Source: Streptomyces aureus (lineage in GTDB: Bacteria > Actinomycetota > Actinomycetes > Streptomycetales > Streptomycetaceae). From it: a DNA stretch of 64,000 nt. The stretch is from assembly GCF_000725495.1 (NCBI RefSeq), contig NZ_KL647039.1:1-64000 (forward strand). The letters run 5' to 3'. The position numbers and the translations under genes were made by a program. Below are positions 26,361 to 34,958 of the stretch, one piece after another (the first letter of the stretch is position 1; each line of letters starts with the position of its first letter). Under the pieces are notes generated by a model. That model had not been told where the DNA came from and ran no database searches. It saw only the letters and a list, made by a program, of their open reading frames with translations.

Positions 26361-27446
26361 TCATGACGGCGAGCCGGCCGACGGGCTCGGCGCCACCCGC
26401 GGGCCCGGGCTCGGAAGCTGCGACCGGCTCGGCGCGACCGGCAGCAGCGGGGTCAGTCCCGGGCGCAGCGGGGACGGGGTGCTGACACCGTTGCCACGAG
26501 GGTCGTTGCCGCCGGGACCTATGTGATGGCCGTCGCCGTCACCGCCGCCCGGGTCCCCCTGGTCTCCCTGTCCGGAGCCCTGCCCCGTGCCCTGCTCGCC
26601 ACCGCCGCCGTTGCCGCCGTCGCCCTGGCCCAGTCCTCGGCCGAGGACGCCCGAGCAGTACAGCCTCACCCGGGCACCGCCGCCCGCCACGTGTTCCAGG
26701 GCGCGCCTGCCGTCCGCGTCGAGGTCCTTGCCGCCCAGCACGTCACGGCAGTACGAACGCGTCCGGGCCCACCACTCGCGGGTGCGGTCGGCGTTCCCGG
26801 AGGCGGCGGGACTCGGCAGGCCGCTCGGGTGACCGGGGTCCGTGGGCGAGGCGGCGTCCTTGGACGGCTCGCCCGACGGCGCGTCGGGAGAGGGCACCAC
26901 GGCGCCGTTGCCGCCGGAGACCCCGGCCGAGGCCGAGGGCGGCAGCGAGACGACGGGGCGCTCCGGGGTCCGTACGGCCGTGGACGTCGCGGCGGGCCCC
27001 GGGTGTTCGCGGGTGAACGGCGTCGGCAGCACTCCGGTTCCGGCCGCGACGGCGACTCCGCCGACCATCCCGACGGCCAGAACGGCGGCCAGCCCGAAGC
27101 GGGTGGGCCGTCCCCAGCGGGTCCGGCGTCCGTGCGCGGCGGGGCGTCCGATCCGTACGAGACCGGCGTCCGCGGCGTGCGCGCGGGACCGGGCGCGACC
27201 GCGGTGGCCGGGCTGGGTCACGACGCCGTCACCGTCCGCGCGCGCCTTGCGGAACGCGGCCAACGCGACTGCCTCGCCGGGGAGTTCGTCGCTGGTCGGC
27301 TCGGGTCCTGCGGCCAGTGCGCCCAGGGCCGCGGTGAGGCGGTCCACCTGGTCACGGCTGCCGGGGTCGACGGTTTCCAGCGGCTCCCCGTTCAGCAGAC
27401 GCTCCGCGGCGTCCCGGTCAAGCCACCTGTACTGCTCGTCGGCCAT
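26361..27446 (-). CDS. Membrane anti-sigma-like protein 1
   Basis: 361 residues. The ATG overlaps the sigma-factor stop (TGATG), so the pair is coupled. A cytoplasmic N-terminal part (about 1-115, beginning ADEQYRWLDRDAAERLL) precedes one membrane helix (FGLAAVLAVGMVGGVAVAAG, about 120-139), a Pro/Ser/Thr-rich stretch, a short domain with two cysteines 31 residues apart (SYCRDVLGG to RLYCSGVLG), and a Gly- then Pro/Ser-rich tail. The canonical ZAS zinc motif HxxxCxxC is not seen. Regulation of the adjacent sigma factor is inferred from operon structure and topology. Confidence 0.65.
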   Translation of the reverse strand: MADEQYRWLDRDAAERLLNGEPLETVDPGSRDQVDRLTAALGALAAGPEPTSDELPGEAVALAAFRKARADGDGVVTQPGHRGRARSRAHAADAGLVRIGRPAAHGRRTRWGRPTRFGLAAVLAVGMVGGVAVAAGTGVLPTPFTREHPGPAATSTAVRTPERPVVSLPPSASAGVSGGNGAVVPSPDAPSGEPSKDAASPTDPGHPSGLPSPAASGNADRTREWWARTRSYCRDVLGGKDLDADGRRALEHVAGGGARVRLYCSGVLGRGLGQGDGGNGGGGEQGTGQGSGQGDQGDPGGGDGDGHHIGPGGNDPRGNGVSTPSPLRPGLTPLLPVAPSRSQLPSPGPRVAPSPSAGSPS

Positions 27447-28108
27447 CACATGTCCTTCTGCGCCCGCGAACGCGTATGCGTCACACCGGCGGACGTCACC
27501 GCGCGGGTGCGCGAACCTCGTTGAGGGGGAACGGCGTCGAGCGCGCCGACGGATTCCGGATCGGTGCCGAGCAGTTCCGCGAGCCGTTTCAGACCCCGGT
27601 GGGCGGCCGTGCGGACGGCTCCGGGGCGCTTGCCGAGGGTCTCGGCGGCCGTCTTGGCGTCGAGGCCGACGACGACGCGCAGGACGACGGCCTCCGCCTG
27701 GTCCTGCGGGAGCTGCGCGATCAGCGAGAGGGTGCTGCCGGTGGACAGCGCCTCCATCGCCTCGGTCGCCGTGTCGGACTCGGCTGCCTTGCCGGTCAGC
27801 TCGGTCTCGTCGCCGCCTATCGCGGGACGGCGCCCGCGCATGCGTATGTGGTCCAGCGCCCGGTTGCGGGCGATCCTCGCCGCCCAGCCGCGGAAACGGT
27901 CCGCGTCCCCGCTGAAGCGTTCCAGGTCACGGGCGATCTGGAGCCAGGCCTCGGACGTGACGTCCTCGGCGTCCGGCTCGCCCACCAGTGTCCGTACGTA
28001 TCCGAGCAGGCGTGGATGCACCGCCCGGTACACAGTCCGGAACGCGGTCTCGTCCCCGTCCTGTGCGGCAAGTACCGCGGCGGTCAGCTCCGCGTCGTCC
28101 CCCAGCAC
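27446..28108 (-). CDS. ECF-type RNA polymerase sigma factor 1
   Basis: 220 residues from GTG. Region 2 (RLLGYVRTLVGEPDAEDVTS, then WAARIARNRALDHIR) and region 4 (LPQDQAEAVVLRVVVGLD, then LGKRPGAVRTAAHRGLKRL) are intact. It redirects RNA polymerase to a regulon not visible here. It is co-transcribed with the membrane protein downstream and is clearly paralogous to the sigma factor at 29714-30334. Confidence 0.9.
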   Translation of the reverse strand: MLGDDAELTAAVLAAQDGDETAFRTVYRAVHPRLLGYVRTLVGEPDAEDVTSEAWLQIARDLERFSGDADRFRGWAARIARNRALDHIRMRGRRPAIGGDETELTGKAAESDTATEAMEALSTGSTLSLIAQLPQDQAEAVVLRVVVGLDAKTAAETLGKRPGAVRTAAHRGLKRLAELLGTDPESVGALDAVPPQRGSRTRAVTSAGVTHTRSRAQKDM

Positions 28109-28636
28109 CCCCGCGCCCCTCTTTGCGCCTCGGCCGGCGCCGCTCTCGCGGACCGGGTCATCGCCGTCGTGCGTTCCCCGATGGACGGTTCGGTCTCAGG
28201 TCCGCGTGATTGGTCTCCTGCGCCGCGCGGTCCCGGCCGACGCCCCCACGTGGTCACGGTCCCAGGGTCCACTCGGTCGTGGTCCCAGGTCCCCCGTGGT
28301 CGCGGTCGTCCCGTCTGCGCACCGGCGCGAAAGGCACGTTACGGCCTGAAACAGCTCCCCGTCCATGTTCGTACAACGTGCAACTACACGGTGACGGTGC
28401 GAGGTGTGACACAAAACGCAGTCGCGGCGCTGTAGAGAGTACGGGTCGCCGCGCGGCCCGTGCCGCGCGACGGTCGGGGCCTCTCCTGTGGGGGGTGGCG
28501 GCCCCGGCCGTTGCCATCGGCACCGGCGGTCGCCTCCGCGACGCCGGCACTCCCGCCACCGCCCCGGCAACGGCGGCCTCCGCCGCCGCAGTTCGGTACG
28601 GCCGCACGTCCGGAGCGGTCTCGCCCCGGACGCCCG
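28109..28636. other. 528-bp region between the two sigma modules
   Basis: No gene recognised. It must carry the promoter of sigma factor 1. A TTGTGT (28407-28412, minus strand) with a TGTAGT 19 bp on is a weak candidate. The left part (28440-28636) lies beyond the end of the second anti-sigma-like gene. Confidence 0.4.
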
Positions 28637-29440
28637 TTACCGCCCGCTCCCGGACTTCCCCGGCCGCGTCGCCGCCGGGCTTCCCGGAACCCTCGTCCCG
28701 TCCGCCTTCCCGGGACTCCCCGCGCCTGCCGCCCCGTTCGCCCCCTTCGCGCCCTTCGTCCCGTCCTGCGCAGCCAGTTGCCCGGCGCAGAACGCCTCGA
28801 CCTCGTCCTCGCCGCCCGCGGCCGTGACGAGCCGCTGCCAGGCCCGGGCGTCCAGGGCGTTGCCCCGGCCCCGCACGGACGCGTAGGCGCGGCAGTGGGC
28901 CTCGGTGTCGTTCGCCTGCGGCGGACGGCCCGAGGGGCCGCCCGGTGCGGAGGTGGCACCGGGAGCGGTGGGAGAGGCCGGCGGAGGGGACGCGGAGAAC
29001 CGGTCCGGAGCGCCGGTGGACGACGGGGCCGCGGACGCGTCCCGGCGGCCGGCGTTCTCGTGCGTGATCGGCCCGACGGCCGCGAAGGCGACACCGCCCA
29101 GCGTCAGCCCGGCCAGCAGGACGGCGAACACGGCCCGCAGCGAACGGTTCGGCCCCCGCCGGTCCTTCGGGCGCCAGTCGTCCCGGCGCCGGGTGCGCGC
29201 GGTGTGCGCGCCGCTGTCGCGCGCGGTCCGGAAGGCGGCCACGGCCCGGGTCCGCGCCACGGGGTCGTCCGCCCGGCCGCGCAGCGCCGTGTCGAGGAGC
29301 GTCTCCAGTGCGGGCCGTCCGTCCGGGAGGCCGGACGGACGGGCGGCGCCGGGGCCGGCGGCACCGCCGTCATCGGCGCCCCGTCGCGTCATGTCCGGTT
29401 GCGCATCCGGTTCCCTGTGCGGTTCCACGTCCGGTTCCAT
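28637..29440 (-). CDS. Membrane anti-sigma-like protein 2
   Basis: 267 residues if it starts at the ATG at 29440. The frame is open up to 29638 and the start is uncertain. A cytoplasmic part with RADDPVARTRAVAAFRTARD, one membrane helix (AVFAVLLAGLTLGGVAFAAV), a Ser/Pro-rich segment and a two-cysteine domain (EAHCRAYAS to EAFCAGQLA, with AAGG between) repeat the architecture of protein 1. The N-terminus consists of four EPDx units encoded by a 12-bp repeat. The 273-bp gap to the sigma gene contrasts with the tight overlap of the first pair. Function is inferred by analogy. Confidence 0.55.
   Translation of the reverse strand: MEPDVEPHREPDAQPDMTRRGADDGGAAGPGAARPSGLPDGRPALETLLDTALRGRADDPVARTRAVAAFRTARDSGAHTARTRRRDDWRPKDRRGPNRSLRAVFAVLLAGLTLGGVAFAAVGPITHENAGRRDASAAPSSTGAPDRFSASPPPASPTAPGATSAPGGPSGRPPQANDTEAHCRAYASVRGRGNALDARAWQRLVTAAGGEDEVEAFCAGQLAAQDGTKGAKGANGAAGAGSPGKADGTRVPGSPAATRPGKSGSGR
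29391..29438 (-). repeat. 12-bp tandem repeat, four copies
   Basis: Units of the form GGAACCGGACGT in minus-strand sense run 29438-29427, 29426-29415, 29414-29403 and 29402-29391 with one to four changes. In the chosen frame they encode EPDV, EPHR, EPDA and QPDM. Confidence 0.8.
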
Positions 29441-29713
29441 CTCCGCCTGTCGCTCCGCCCTGCAACCCCTCGCCGTACCAGGACTCCGCTCCGCGCTCCG
29501 CGCCGTACAACGATCCCGCCCCGCGCTCCGTCCCGCGGCCGCGGGACGGCACCTGGCCGCCGCTCGCCCGTGGCGGGCCGCAGCGTCGCCGCAACCGCAC
29601 TCCGGGCGACGGCCGTCCGCCGTGCACCATCCGTACACCGGTCGACTTCCTTCCGCCGTACGACGATGCCGGTCCGTACGGCGGCGGGATGCCGGCCGTT
29701 CCGGACGTACTGC
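29441..29713. other. Unassigned gap between sigma factor 2 and its partner
   Basis: All frames are low-complexity and Arg- or Pro-rich. The plus strand reads Pro/Tyr/Asp-rich over about 29470-29730, and the minus strand could extend the anti-sigma-like protein to 29638. I cannot decide whether this is coding. Confidence 0.35.
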
Positions 29714-30334
29714 TCACCCCGACTCCCCCAGCGTCCGGGACTCCTCATCCGTCACACCCGCGACGCCGAGCTGGCGCGCGAGCCGCTTCAGACCCCGGTG
29801 GGCCGAGGTCCGCACCGCGCCCGGGCGCTTGCCGAGGACCCGCGCCGCGGCCGGTCCGTCGAGGCCGACGACCACCCGCAACAGCACGGCCTCGGCCTGG
29901 TCGCGCGGCAGCCCCGCGACCAGTTCCAGCGCGTACTCGGTGGACAGGCTCTCCAGCGCCTCGTCCTGGGTGCTGTGCCTGCCCGGCAGGTCCAGCGCGT
30001 CCTGTTCGAGGGCCGTCCCCCGGGGCCGCACCCGCAGCCGCCGCAGATGGTCCAGCGCCCGGTGCCGGGCGATGGTCGCGGTCCAGCCTCGGAACCCGGC
30101 GCCGTCCCCCCGGAACCGCCCGAGGTCCCGGGCGATCTCCAGCCAGGCGTCGGACGCCACGTCCTCGGCGTCGTCGCCGACGATGCCCCGCAGATACCCC
30201 AGCAGCCCGGGCTGCACGATCCGGTACGCGGCCGCGAAAGCGACCTCGTCCCCCTCCTGCGCCCGCGCCACGGCCACGCCCAGTTCGGCGTCGTGCGGCT
30301 GCGCGCGGCGGGGTTCCCCTCCCTGGCCCAACAC
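29714..30334 (-). CDS. ECF-type RNA polymerase sigma factor 2
   Basis: 206 residues from the GTG at 30334, chosen because the protein then starts like its paralogue (VLG). ATGs at 30403 and 30409 are alternatives and none has a good ribosome site. Region 2 (LLGYLRGIVGDDAEDVASDA, WTATIARHRALDHLRRL) and region 4 (LPRDQAEAVLLRVVVGLDG, LGKRPGAVRTSAHRGLKRLA) are complete. The region 4.2 helix differs from sigma 1 by a single residue over LGKRPGAVRTxAHRGLKRLA, so their -35 preferences may overlap. Confidence 0.85.
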   Translation of the reverse strand: MLGQGGEPRRAQPHDAELGVAVARAQEGDEVAFAAAYRIVQPGLLGYLRGIVGDDAEDVASDAWLEIARDLGRFRGDGAGFRGWTATIARHRALDHLRRLRVRPRGTALEQDALDLPGRHSTQDEALESLSTEYALELVAGLPRDQAEAVLLRVVVGLDGPAAARVLGKRPGAVRTSAHRGLKRLARQLGVAGVTDEESRTLGESG

Positions 30335-30485
30335 TGTCCTCGTTCGCACCGAGTCCGCCCGAATGTGCCCTGCCGGCGCGGCCGTCCGCGTCGACACCCC
30401 CATGGTCATCAGCGTCGGGCCGCACGGAAGTGTCACAGGGCGTCAGACACCGCGGCCCGGCCGCCCGGCGGGACCGCGCGGTCGC

Positions 30486-30866
30486 TCAACGGGTGGCCTC
30501 GCGGCACAGCAGGCGCAGGGAGCCGTCACCGGCGTAGCAGCGGCGGGCCTCCTCGATCGGGTCCCACAGCCGTCCGTCAGGGGTGCGCAGCCAGTGGTCG
30601 CCCCCGCTCTCCCACCACTCGGCGCCCGAATGACGGGCGACCACCTCGCCCGCGTACGCGCCGAATCCGCGCAGCACGCTCTCGACGGCGGCGTACGGGG
30701 CGCCGTCCCGGCGTATCTCGTCGATCACCCGGTCGACGCGCCACAGGCTCTGGGCCGAGTAGTCCAGGCGCAGCCCGGCGCCCTCGCGCATGACCGCGAC
30801 CGTGTCGGCCGCCCAGCGAACGGGCTTCGTCGCAGCTGAGGGCCGCGTTGCTTGAGTTGCGTTCAC
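30486..30866 (-). CDS. Conserved hypothetical protein
   Basis: 126 residues from a GTG at 30866; an upstream start at 30926 is possible. Soluble, with no signal or membrane segment. A readable core (LDYSAQSLWRVDRVIDEIRR, then GFGAYAGEVVARHSGAEWWE, then DGRLWDPIEEARRC) suggests a small alpha/beta domain of the type found in bacterial immunity or DUF families, but I do not recognise it firmly. It stands alone between sigma factor 2 and a hairpin. Confidence 0.65.
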   Translation of the reverse strand: MNATQATRPSAATKPVRWAADTVAVMREGAGLRLDYSAQSLWRVDRVIDEIRRDGAPYAAVESVLRGFGAYAGEVVARHSGAEWWESGGDHWLRTPDGRLWDPIEEARRCYAGDGSLRLLCREATR

Positions 30867-31004
30867 ACCCGGTAGAGCGCGGGGGCGGCCGGATTCGTCA
30901 CGCCTCCGGGCAGGGGTTCGCGACACCGGCCCAGGACCGCCATCTCCACCCCGGGACCCTCACAGAAAACTCTCAGGAACCGGGTTTGGGGTGCGCCGGG
31001 TCGG

Positions 31005-31039
31005 GGGTGCGCCGGAGCCGGACCGCCCCCGGCGCACCC
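31005..31039 (-). terminator. 11-bp perfect hairpin
   Basis: GGGTGCGCCGG (31005-31015) and its complement (31029-31039) lie 20 bp past the stop of the gene at 31059-31631. Confidence 0.65.
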
Positions 31040-31058
31040 GCGCCCGCTCGTCCCAGGT

Positions 31059-31631
31059 CTACGCCCGGCCCCGGGCCCGGCGCGAGACCACCGCCCGCAG
31101 GACACGTCGCCCCTCCGTCGACGCGTCCAGCGCGAGCCGCAGTCCGCCCTTGCCGTGCTCGGCGAGCAGCTCCAGGACGGAGACCTGACGGCGCAGTTCG
31201 GCGGCGACGAGCGGGGACATGCCCTCGGTGCGGCCCTCACGGCGTGCCGTCACGCACGCCTCCGCGTCGTCGGCGTGGTCGAGGAACCGGTGCACCTGGA
31301 GGGCCGCCACCGAGCAGGCGTCCGACCAGGCGCGCAGCTCGTCCTCGGAGGGCTTGGCGGGGACGGCCTGGAGCATGCCCCGGGCGAGCAGTGCCGCGTG
31401 GTCCTCGTCGGTCACGGCCGGTTCGGGGTCCTCCGCGTCCATCTTGGCGCGGGCCTCTTCCAGGCGCGTTCCCCACTCGGCCCAGGTGTCCGCCTCGGCC
31501 AGGCTCGCCCACAGCGGGCGCAGGACGTCGTCGTCACCGCCCAGCAGCGGGACACACCGATCCAAACAAGCCAGACCACTCGCCGCCAGACCGCGCTCGT
31601 CGGCCTGAGCGATCAGTTCCACCAGACTCAT
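31059..31631 (-). CDS. Conserved hypothetical helical protein
   Basis: 190 residues from the ATG at 31631, with GAGGGAG six bases upstream. It is all-helical and acidic (SLVELIAQADERGLAASGL; WAEWGTRLEEARAKMD; VHRFLDHADDAEACV) and ends in an Arg-rich tail (RRARGRA). No catalytic motif, signal or membrane helix is seen. I do not recognise a family. It is a single gene closed by a hairpin. Confidence 0.65.
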   Translation of the reverse strand: MSLVELIAQADERGLAASGLACLDRCVPLLGGDDDVLRPLWASLAEADTWAEWGTRLEEARAKMDAEDPEPAVTDEDHAALLARGMLQAVPAKPSEDELRAWSDACSVAALQVHRFLDHADDAEACVTARREGRTEGMSPLVAAELRRQVSVLELLAEHGKGGLRLALDASTEGRRVLRAVVSRRARGRA

Positions 31632-31800
31632 CACGACTCCCTCGAAATGCCACGACAGGGCGCCCATGCCTTACGGAGCCCGCACTTCCCCTTACTGCGT
31701 GCAACGGAGCAGGAGTGTCACAGTGCGAGCCCACCCTGCCGGTCGGACAGCGGAATGAACAGGTTTTCGGCCAAAAACGCGTTCTGGACCCGACCCTTCG
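31632..31800. other. Promoter-sized gap upstream of the 190-residue protein gene
   Basis: No gene. It contains a short AT-rich run (GTTTTTGGCCGAAAAC on the minus strand, about 31768-31785), an imperfect palindrome that could be regulatory. Confidence 0.3.
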
Positions 31801-32595
31801 TCAGACCCCGGCGAGGGCCGGACCGGCGTGGGCCTTGCGGTCCTGCATCCGGGTCAGCCGGACGACGACGGCGATCGCGAGGGCCGCGCTCACGATGTCG
31901 ACGGCGTCGGCGAACAGCGCCTGGAGGGCGGCGTCCTGGAGGGCGTCGGCGGTCTCGGCCTTGCTCGAGGCGGAGGAGGCGAGACGGTCGACCGCCAGCC
32001 TGAGGATCCAGAACGCCCACCAGAAGTTGACGATCCCCTGCCGGTCCGGGTCGCCCGTGAGGCGGCTCGCGGCCCAGATCTCCGCCATGATCCGGCGCGG
32101 ACGCACCAGGTTCACGAACGGGACGAACCATCCCCACCCGGCCCAGGACCGGGAGTAGGTGTGCCCGAAGGGGTTGAAGACCTCGGCGTTGACCCGCACC
32201 CGCAGGAACCAGATCAGATAGACGACGGCGGTCGCCACCAGGGCGGCCACCTGGGCGACACCGGCGACGGCGTCGAGCGTGTCCGCCCGGTCGGCCCGCT
32301 GCGCGAGGCCGTCGAGGGGCCCGCCTCCCGCGAGGGCGCCCCGGAGGGCGTCCGCCACGTCGTACAGCGTGTAGTCCGCCCAGAGGGCGAAGAGGTCCGT
32401 GGCGATCACCAGGCCGAGCAGCGCGGCCACGGCCTTTCCGAGTCCGACGGGCGAGCGCAGCGCGGCGGGTCCGTTCGGCGGGGGAAGCGGCGGGAGCGGT
32501 GCGAGGGGGAGCCCGGACGGGTTCCCCTGCGCGGTGGCCCGGGCCGGCGCGGGCCCCTCCGGCGCCGGCTGCTGCGGTGTTGACGGCATGGTCAT
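31801..32595 (-). CDS. DUF4328 family membrane protein
   Basis: 264 residues from the ATG at 32595, preceded by a run of Gs as ribosome site. A Pro/Ala-rich cytoplasmic N-terminus (about 1-45) is followed by about five membrane helices. The DUF4328 signature is plain: VNAEVFNPFGHTYSRSWAGW and FVPFVNLVRPRRIMAEIWAA. The family is common in Streptomyces and its function is unknown. It stands alone. Confidence 0.8.
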   Translation of the reverse strand: MTMPSTPQQPAPEGPAPARATAQGNPSGLPLAPLPPLPPPNGPAALRSPVGLGKAVAALLGLVIATDLFALWADYTLYDVADALRGALAGGGPLDGLAQRADRADTLDAVAGVAQVAALVATAVVYLIWFLRVRVNAEVFNPFGHTYSRSWAGWGWFVPFVNLVRPRRIMAEIWAASRLTGDPDRQGIVNFWWAFWILRLAVDRLASSASSKAETADALQDAALQALFADAVDIVSAALAIAVVVRLTRMQDRKAHAGPALAGV

Positions 32596-32640
32596 GAGAC
32601 CCCCCAGATCTGCCGCCACGACACGGTGACGGCACGAGAA

Positions 32641-32675
32641 ACCGGGCGCCCCCCTCCCCAGGGGTCACGCCCGGT
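32641..32675 (-). terminator. Compound hairpin downstream of the hexosaminidase gene
   Basis: ACCGGGCG (32641-32648) pairs with CGCCCGGT (32668-32675), and an inner CCCCT/AGGGG stem extends it. It lies 110 bp after the GH20 stop and 46 bp before the DUF4328 start, so it could also sit in the latter's leader. Confidence 0.5.
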
Positions 32676-32785
32676 ACGTAGACAAGTAAGAGGAAGGTAA
32701 GGTTCCGGCCGCCTTTGCGTCCAGTCCCCGCCGACCAGCGGTTTGCCGGCACAGGGACCCTGCCCGCCCGCCGAGGGCGACCCGG

Positions 32786-34420
32786 TCAGCCCAGCCGGTC
32801 CGCCAGGGACTTGAACCGGGGCCACGACAGGGACGGCCGGCGGGGGTCCCAGAGTTTCTGGGTCAGGGCTCGGAGCGGCATGCGGATGCCGGCCGCGACC
32901 TGGTCCTGGGTCTGGGAGTTCGCCAGGTCGCACCAGACGGCGAGGGACCCGCCGAGGATCTGGGAGTCGTACGACGAGGAGACCGGCGTGGTCCCGCGCA
33001 GGACGAGCGGGGTCCACTGCTCGTAGATGCGCTGCCCGGTCGGGTAGACGAAGGTCTGGGGCTCACCGAGGACGTAGTACAGGTACTCGTCGTTGTAGTT
33101 GACGACCTTGCGGCCGGCGCTCAGATACTCCACCGGCTGCCGGGCCCCGAACTCCTTGCCGGTCCAGTACCCCACCCGCAGGCTCCCGTCGGCCTTGACG
33201 CTGCTGCTGCGGAAGAAGCCGTCGTTCCAGGCCCGTGCCGTACGGCCGTGCCCCTGCACCACCTTGGCCCGGTCGTTGAGCCAGCCGGTCGTGAGGTCGG
33301 CGACGCCCGCGCCGGGCCCGTACCTGCTGCGCGCCGCGGTCACGAGCTGCGGGAAGGAGGCCGCCGGGTTCGACACCGTCAGGGCCTGGTACTCGTCGCC
33401 GCCCAGATTCCAGTCGGTGCCGGGGAACAGGCCCGCGTACTCGTTCAGCAGATCGTCGACGATCTTCGCCGAGGCGGGCTTGGAGATGTCCACCGCGCCC
33501 CGGACGGGGACGCCCGAGACGTTGCGGAGCTGGAGGTCGGGGTGGGCCGCGATGACCGCGCCGAGGTGTCCCGGCGAGTCGATCTCGGGCACGACGGTGA
33601 TGTGCCGGCTCGCCGCGAGGGCGACGATCCGGCGTACCTCGTTCTTCGTCAGATGCTCCCGCGACACGATCTCGGGGTGCGTGTCGGACTCGATACGGAA
33701 GCCCTGGTCGTCGGAGAAGTGCAGACCGAGCTGATTGAATTTCAGGTCCCCCAGCTCGCGCACCCGGTCCTCGATCCAGGCCGCGGTGAAGTGCTTGCGC
33801 GCGGTGTCGAGCATGAACCCGCGGACCGGCTTGGCGGGCGCGTCGCGCACGACGCCCTCCGGCGCCGTGCCACCGCCGTGCACCTCCTGCTTGAGGGTGC
33901 GCGTTCCGTAGAAGACACCGGCCTCGCCGGGCCCGGTGACGGTGACCCGGCCGTTCTGCACCTTGAGGGTGTACGACTCCGGGCCGGCGTTCCCCTTGTC
34001 CAGGCCCAGTTCGACGTCGCCGTTCCTGGCGGCCGTCCGTCCGGCGTACGCCAGCTTCAGTTCGCCCGCGAGCAGCTTGCCCTCGTCGGCGAGGCGGTCG
34101 CTGTCCACGACCACCCGGCCACCGGCGGCCGGCCGCCAGCCGGGGCCGTGGGCCGCGGTGTGCTCGCGCACGGCGGGGATGGTGCGCGGCGCGGTGGAGA
34201 GGGGGTAGCTCCGGGTCGGCGAGGGACTGGCGGCGGCCACCGACGAGGACCGGTCGCCGGACGGGGACTTCGCCCCGGCGGGCTGTCCGCCGCCGTCGGG
34301 CCAGACCGCGACGGCCACCGCGACGACACCGGCGACCGCCAGACCGCTCGCGACGAGCTTCCCCCGCCCGTTCCGTTCCGCCCGTCGCCGCCGCGGCGCC
34401 CGCCGCCTGCCAGTACTCAC
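32786..34420 (-). CDS. Secreted/anchored beta-N-acetylhexosaminidase (GH20)
   Basis: 544 residues. An Arg-rich cytoplasmic tail and one membrane helix (LVASGLAVAGVVAVAVAVW, about 22-40) export it. A GH20b domain (about 90-190) precedes the GH20 catalytic barrel, which has RGFMLDTARKHF, FSDDQGFRIESD, HITVVPEIDSPGH and the acid/base pair in WNLGGDEY (Asp-Glu). It removes terminal N-acetylglucosamine from chitin- or peptidoglycan-derived sugars outside the cell. Upstream lies a seven-unit tandem repeat. I saw no DasR-type site. Confidence 0.9.
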   Translation of the reverse strand: MSTGRRRAPRRRRAERNGRGKLVASGLAVAGVVAVAVAVWPDGGGQPAGAKSPSGDRSSSVAAASPSPTRSYPLSTAPRTIPAVREHTAAHGPGWRPAAGGRVVVDSDRLADEGKLLAGELKLAYAGRTAARNGDVELGLDKGNAGPESYTLKVQNGRVTVTGPGEAGVFYGTRTLKQEVHGGGTAPEGVVRDAPAKPVRGFMLDTARKHFTAAWIEDRVRELGDLKFNQLGLHFSDDQGFRIESDTHPEIVSREHLTKNEVRRIVALAASRHITVVPEIDSPGHLGAVIAAHPDLQLRNVSGVPVRGAVDISKPASAKIVDDLLNEYAGLFPGTDWNLGGDEYQALTVSNPAASFPQLVTAARSRYGPGAGVADLTTGWLNDRAKVVQGHGRTARAWNDGFFRSSSVKADGSLRVGYWTGKEFGARQPVEYLSAGRKVVNYNDEYLYYVLGEPQTFVYPTGQRIYEQWTPLVLRGTTPVSSSYDSQILGGSLAVWCDLANSQTQDQVAAGIRMPLRALTQKLWDPRRPSLSWPRFKSLADRLG

Positions 34421-34440
34421 TCCGCCACCCTCGTCTCACA

Positions 34441-34641
34441 GCGCCCGTCCTCACGGCGCCCACTTCACAGCGCCCGACTCCGAGCGCTCACCTCACCGCG
34501 CCCGTTCTCAAGGGCGCTCACTTCGCCGCGCCGGTCCTGACGGCGCTCACCTCACCGCGCCCGATCCCGAGCACTCACCTCACCGCGCCCGTCCTCACGG
34601 CGCCCACTTCACCGCGCCCGACTCCGAGCGCTCACCTCACC
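34441..34641. repeat. Seven-unit 28-30 bp minisatellite upstream of GH20
   Basis: Units start at 34441, 34470, 34498, 34528, 34557, 34585 and 34614. All open with GCGCCCG or GCGCCGG and end CACCTCACC or CACTTCxCx. Unit 7 is identical to unit 2, and unit 6 differs from unit 1 by one base, so a two-unit block was duplicated. Confidence 0.9.
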
Positions 34642-34958
34642 CTGCCGTGGCCGGGCCGGTACTCCGTTCAGGTGTACTCCGCCCGCGAGGCATCCGCCTC
34701 CCCGGGACACCCCGGCGGCCGCCTCACCGCTCCGCCCCGCCGCAAACTCTGCCCCGCCCGTCACCCCAACCGTCCACCAGGCGCTCCGAAACTCTCCCGT
34801 GCGGGTGAAATCCGGGCATCCGTCGGACAGGTCACGACACCGCTCGATAGCGTGAGCGGCACAGCTTTCACTTCTTCCCCTGCCGAAACACACGTATCGC
34901 ACGCACGTCATGCTCACCCGACGGCGCGCGTCCCATCCCCCCACGCCGAGGACCCACG
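34642..34958. other. Intergenic region left of the OHCU-like gene
   Basis: No gene recognised. It presumably contains the GH20 promoter (minus) and the promoter of the plus-strand gene starting at 34959. No clear -35/-10 pair was found. Confidence 0.4.

Noticed and set aside
34441..34641. CRISPR array
   Set aside because: Spacing is similar to repeats plus spacers, but every base belongs to the repeating unit, units are contiguous, and no cas genes are near. It is a minisatellite.
34421..34700. DasR operator upstream of the hexosaminidase gene
   Set aside because: No ACTGGTCTAGACCAGT-like site is visible on either strand.
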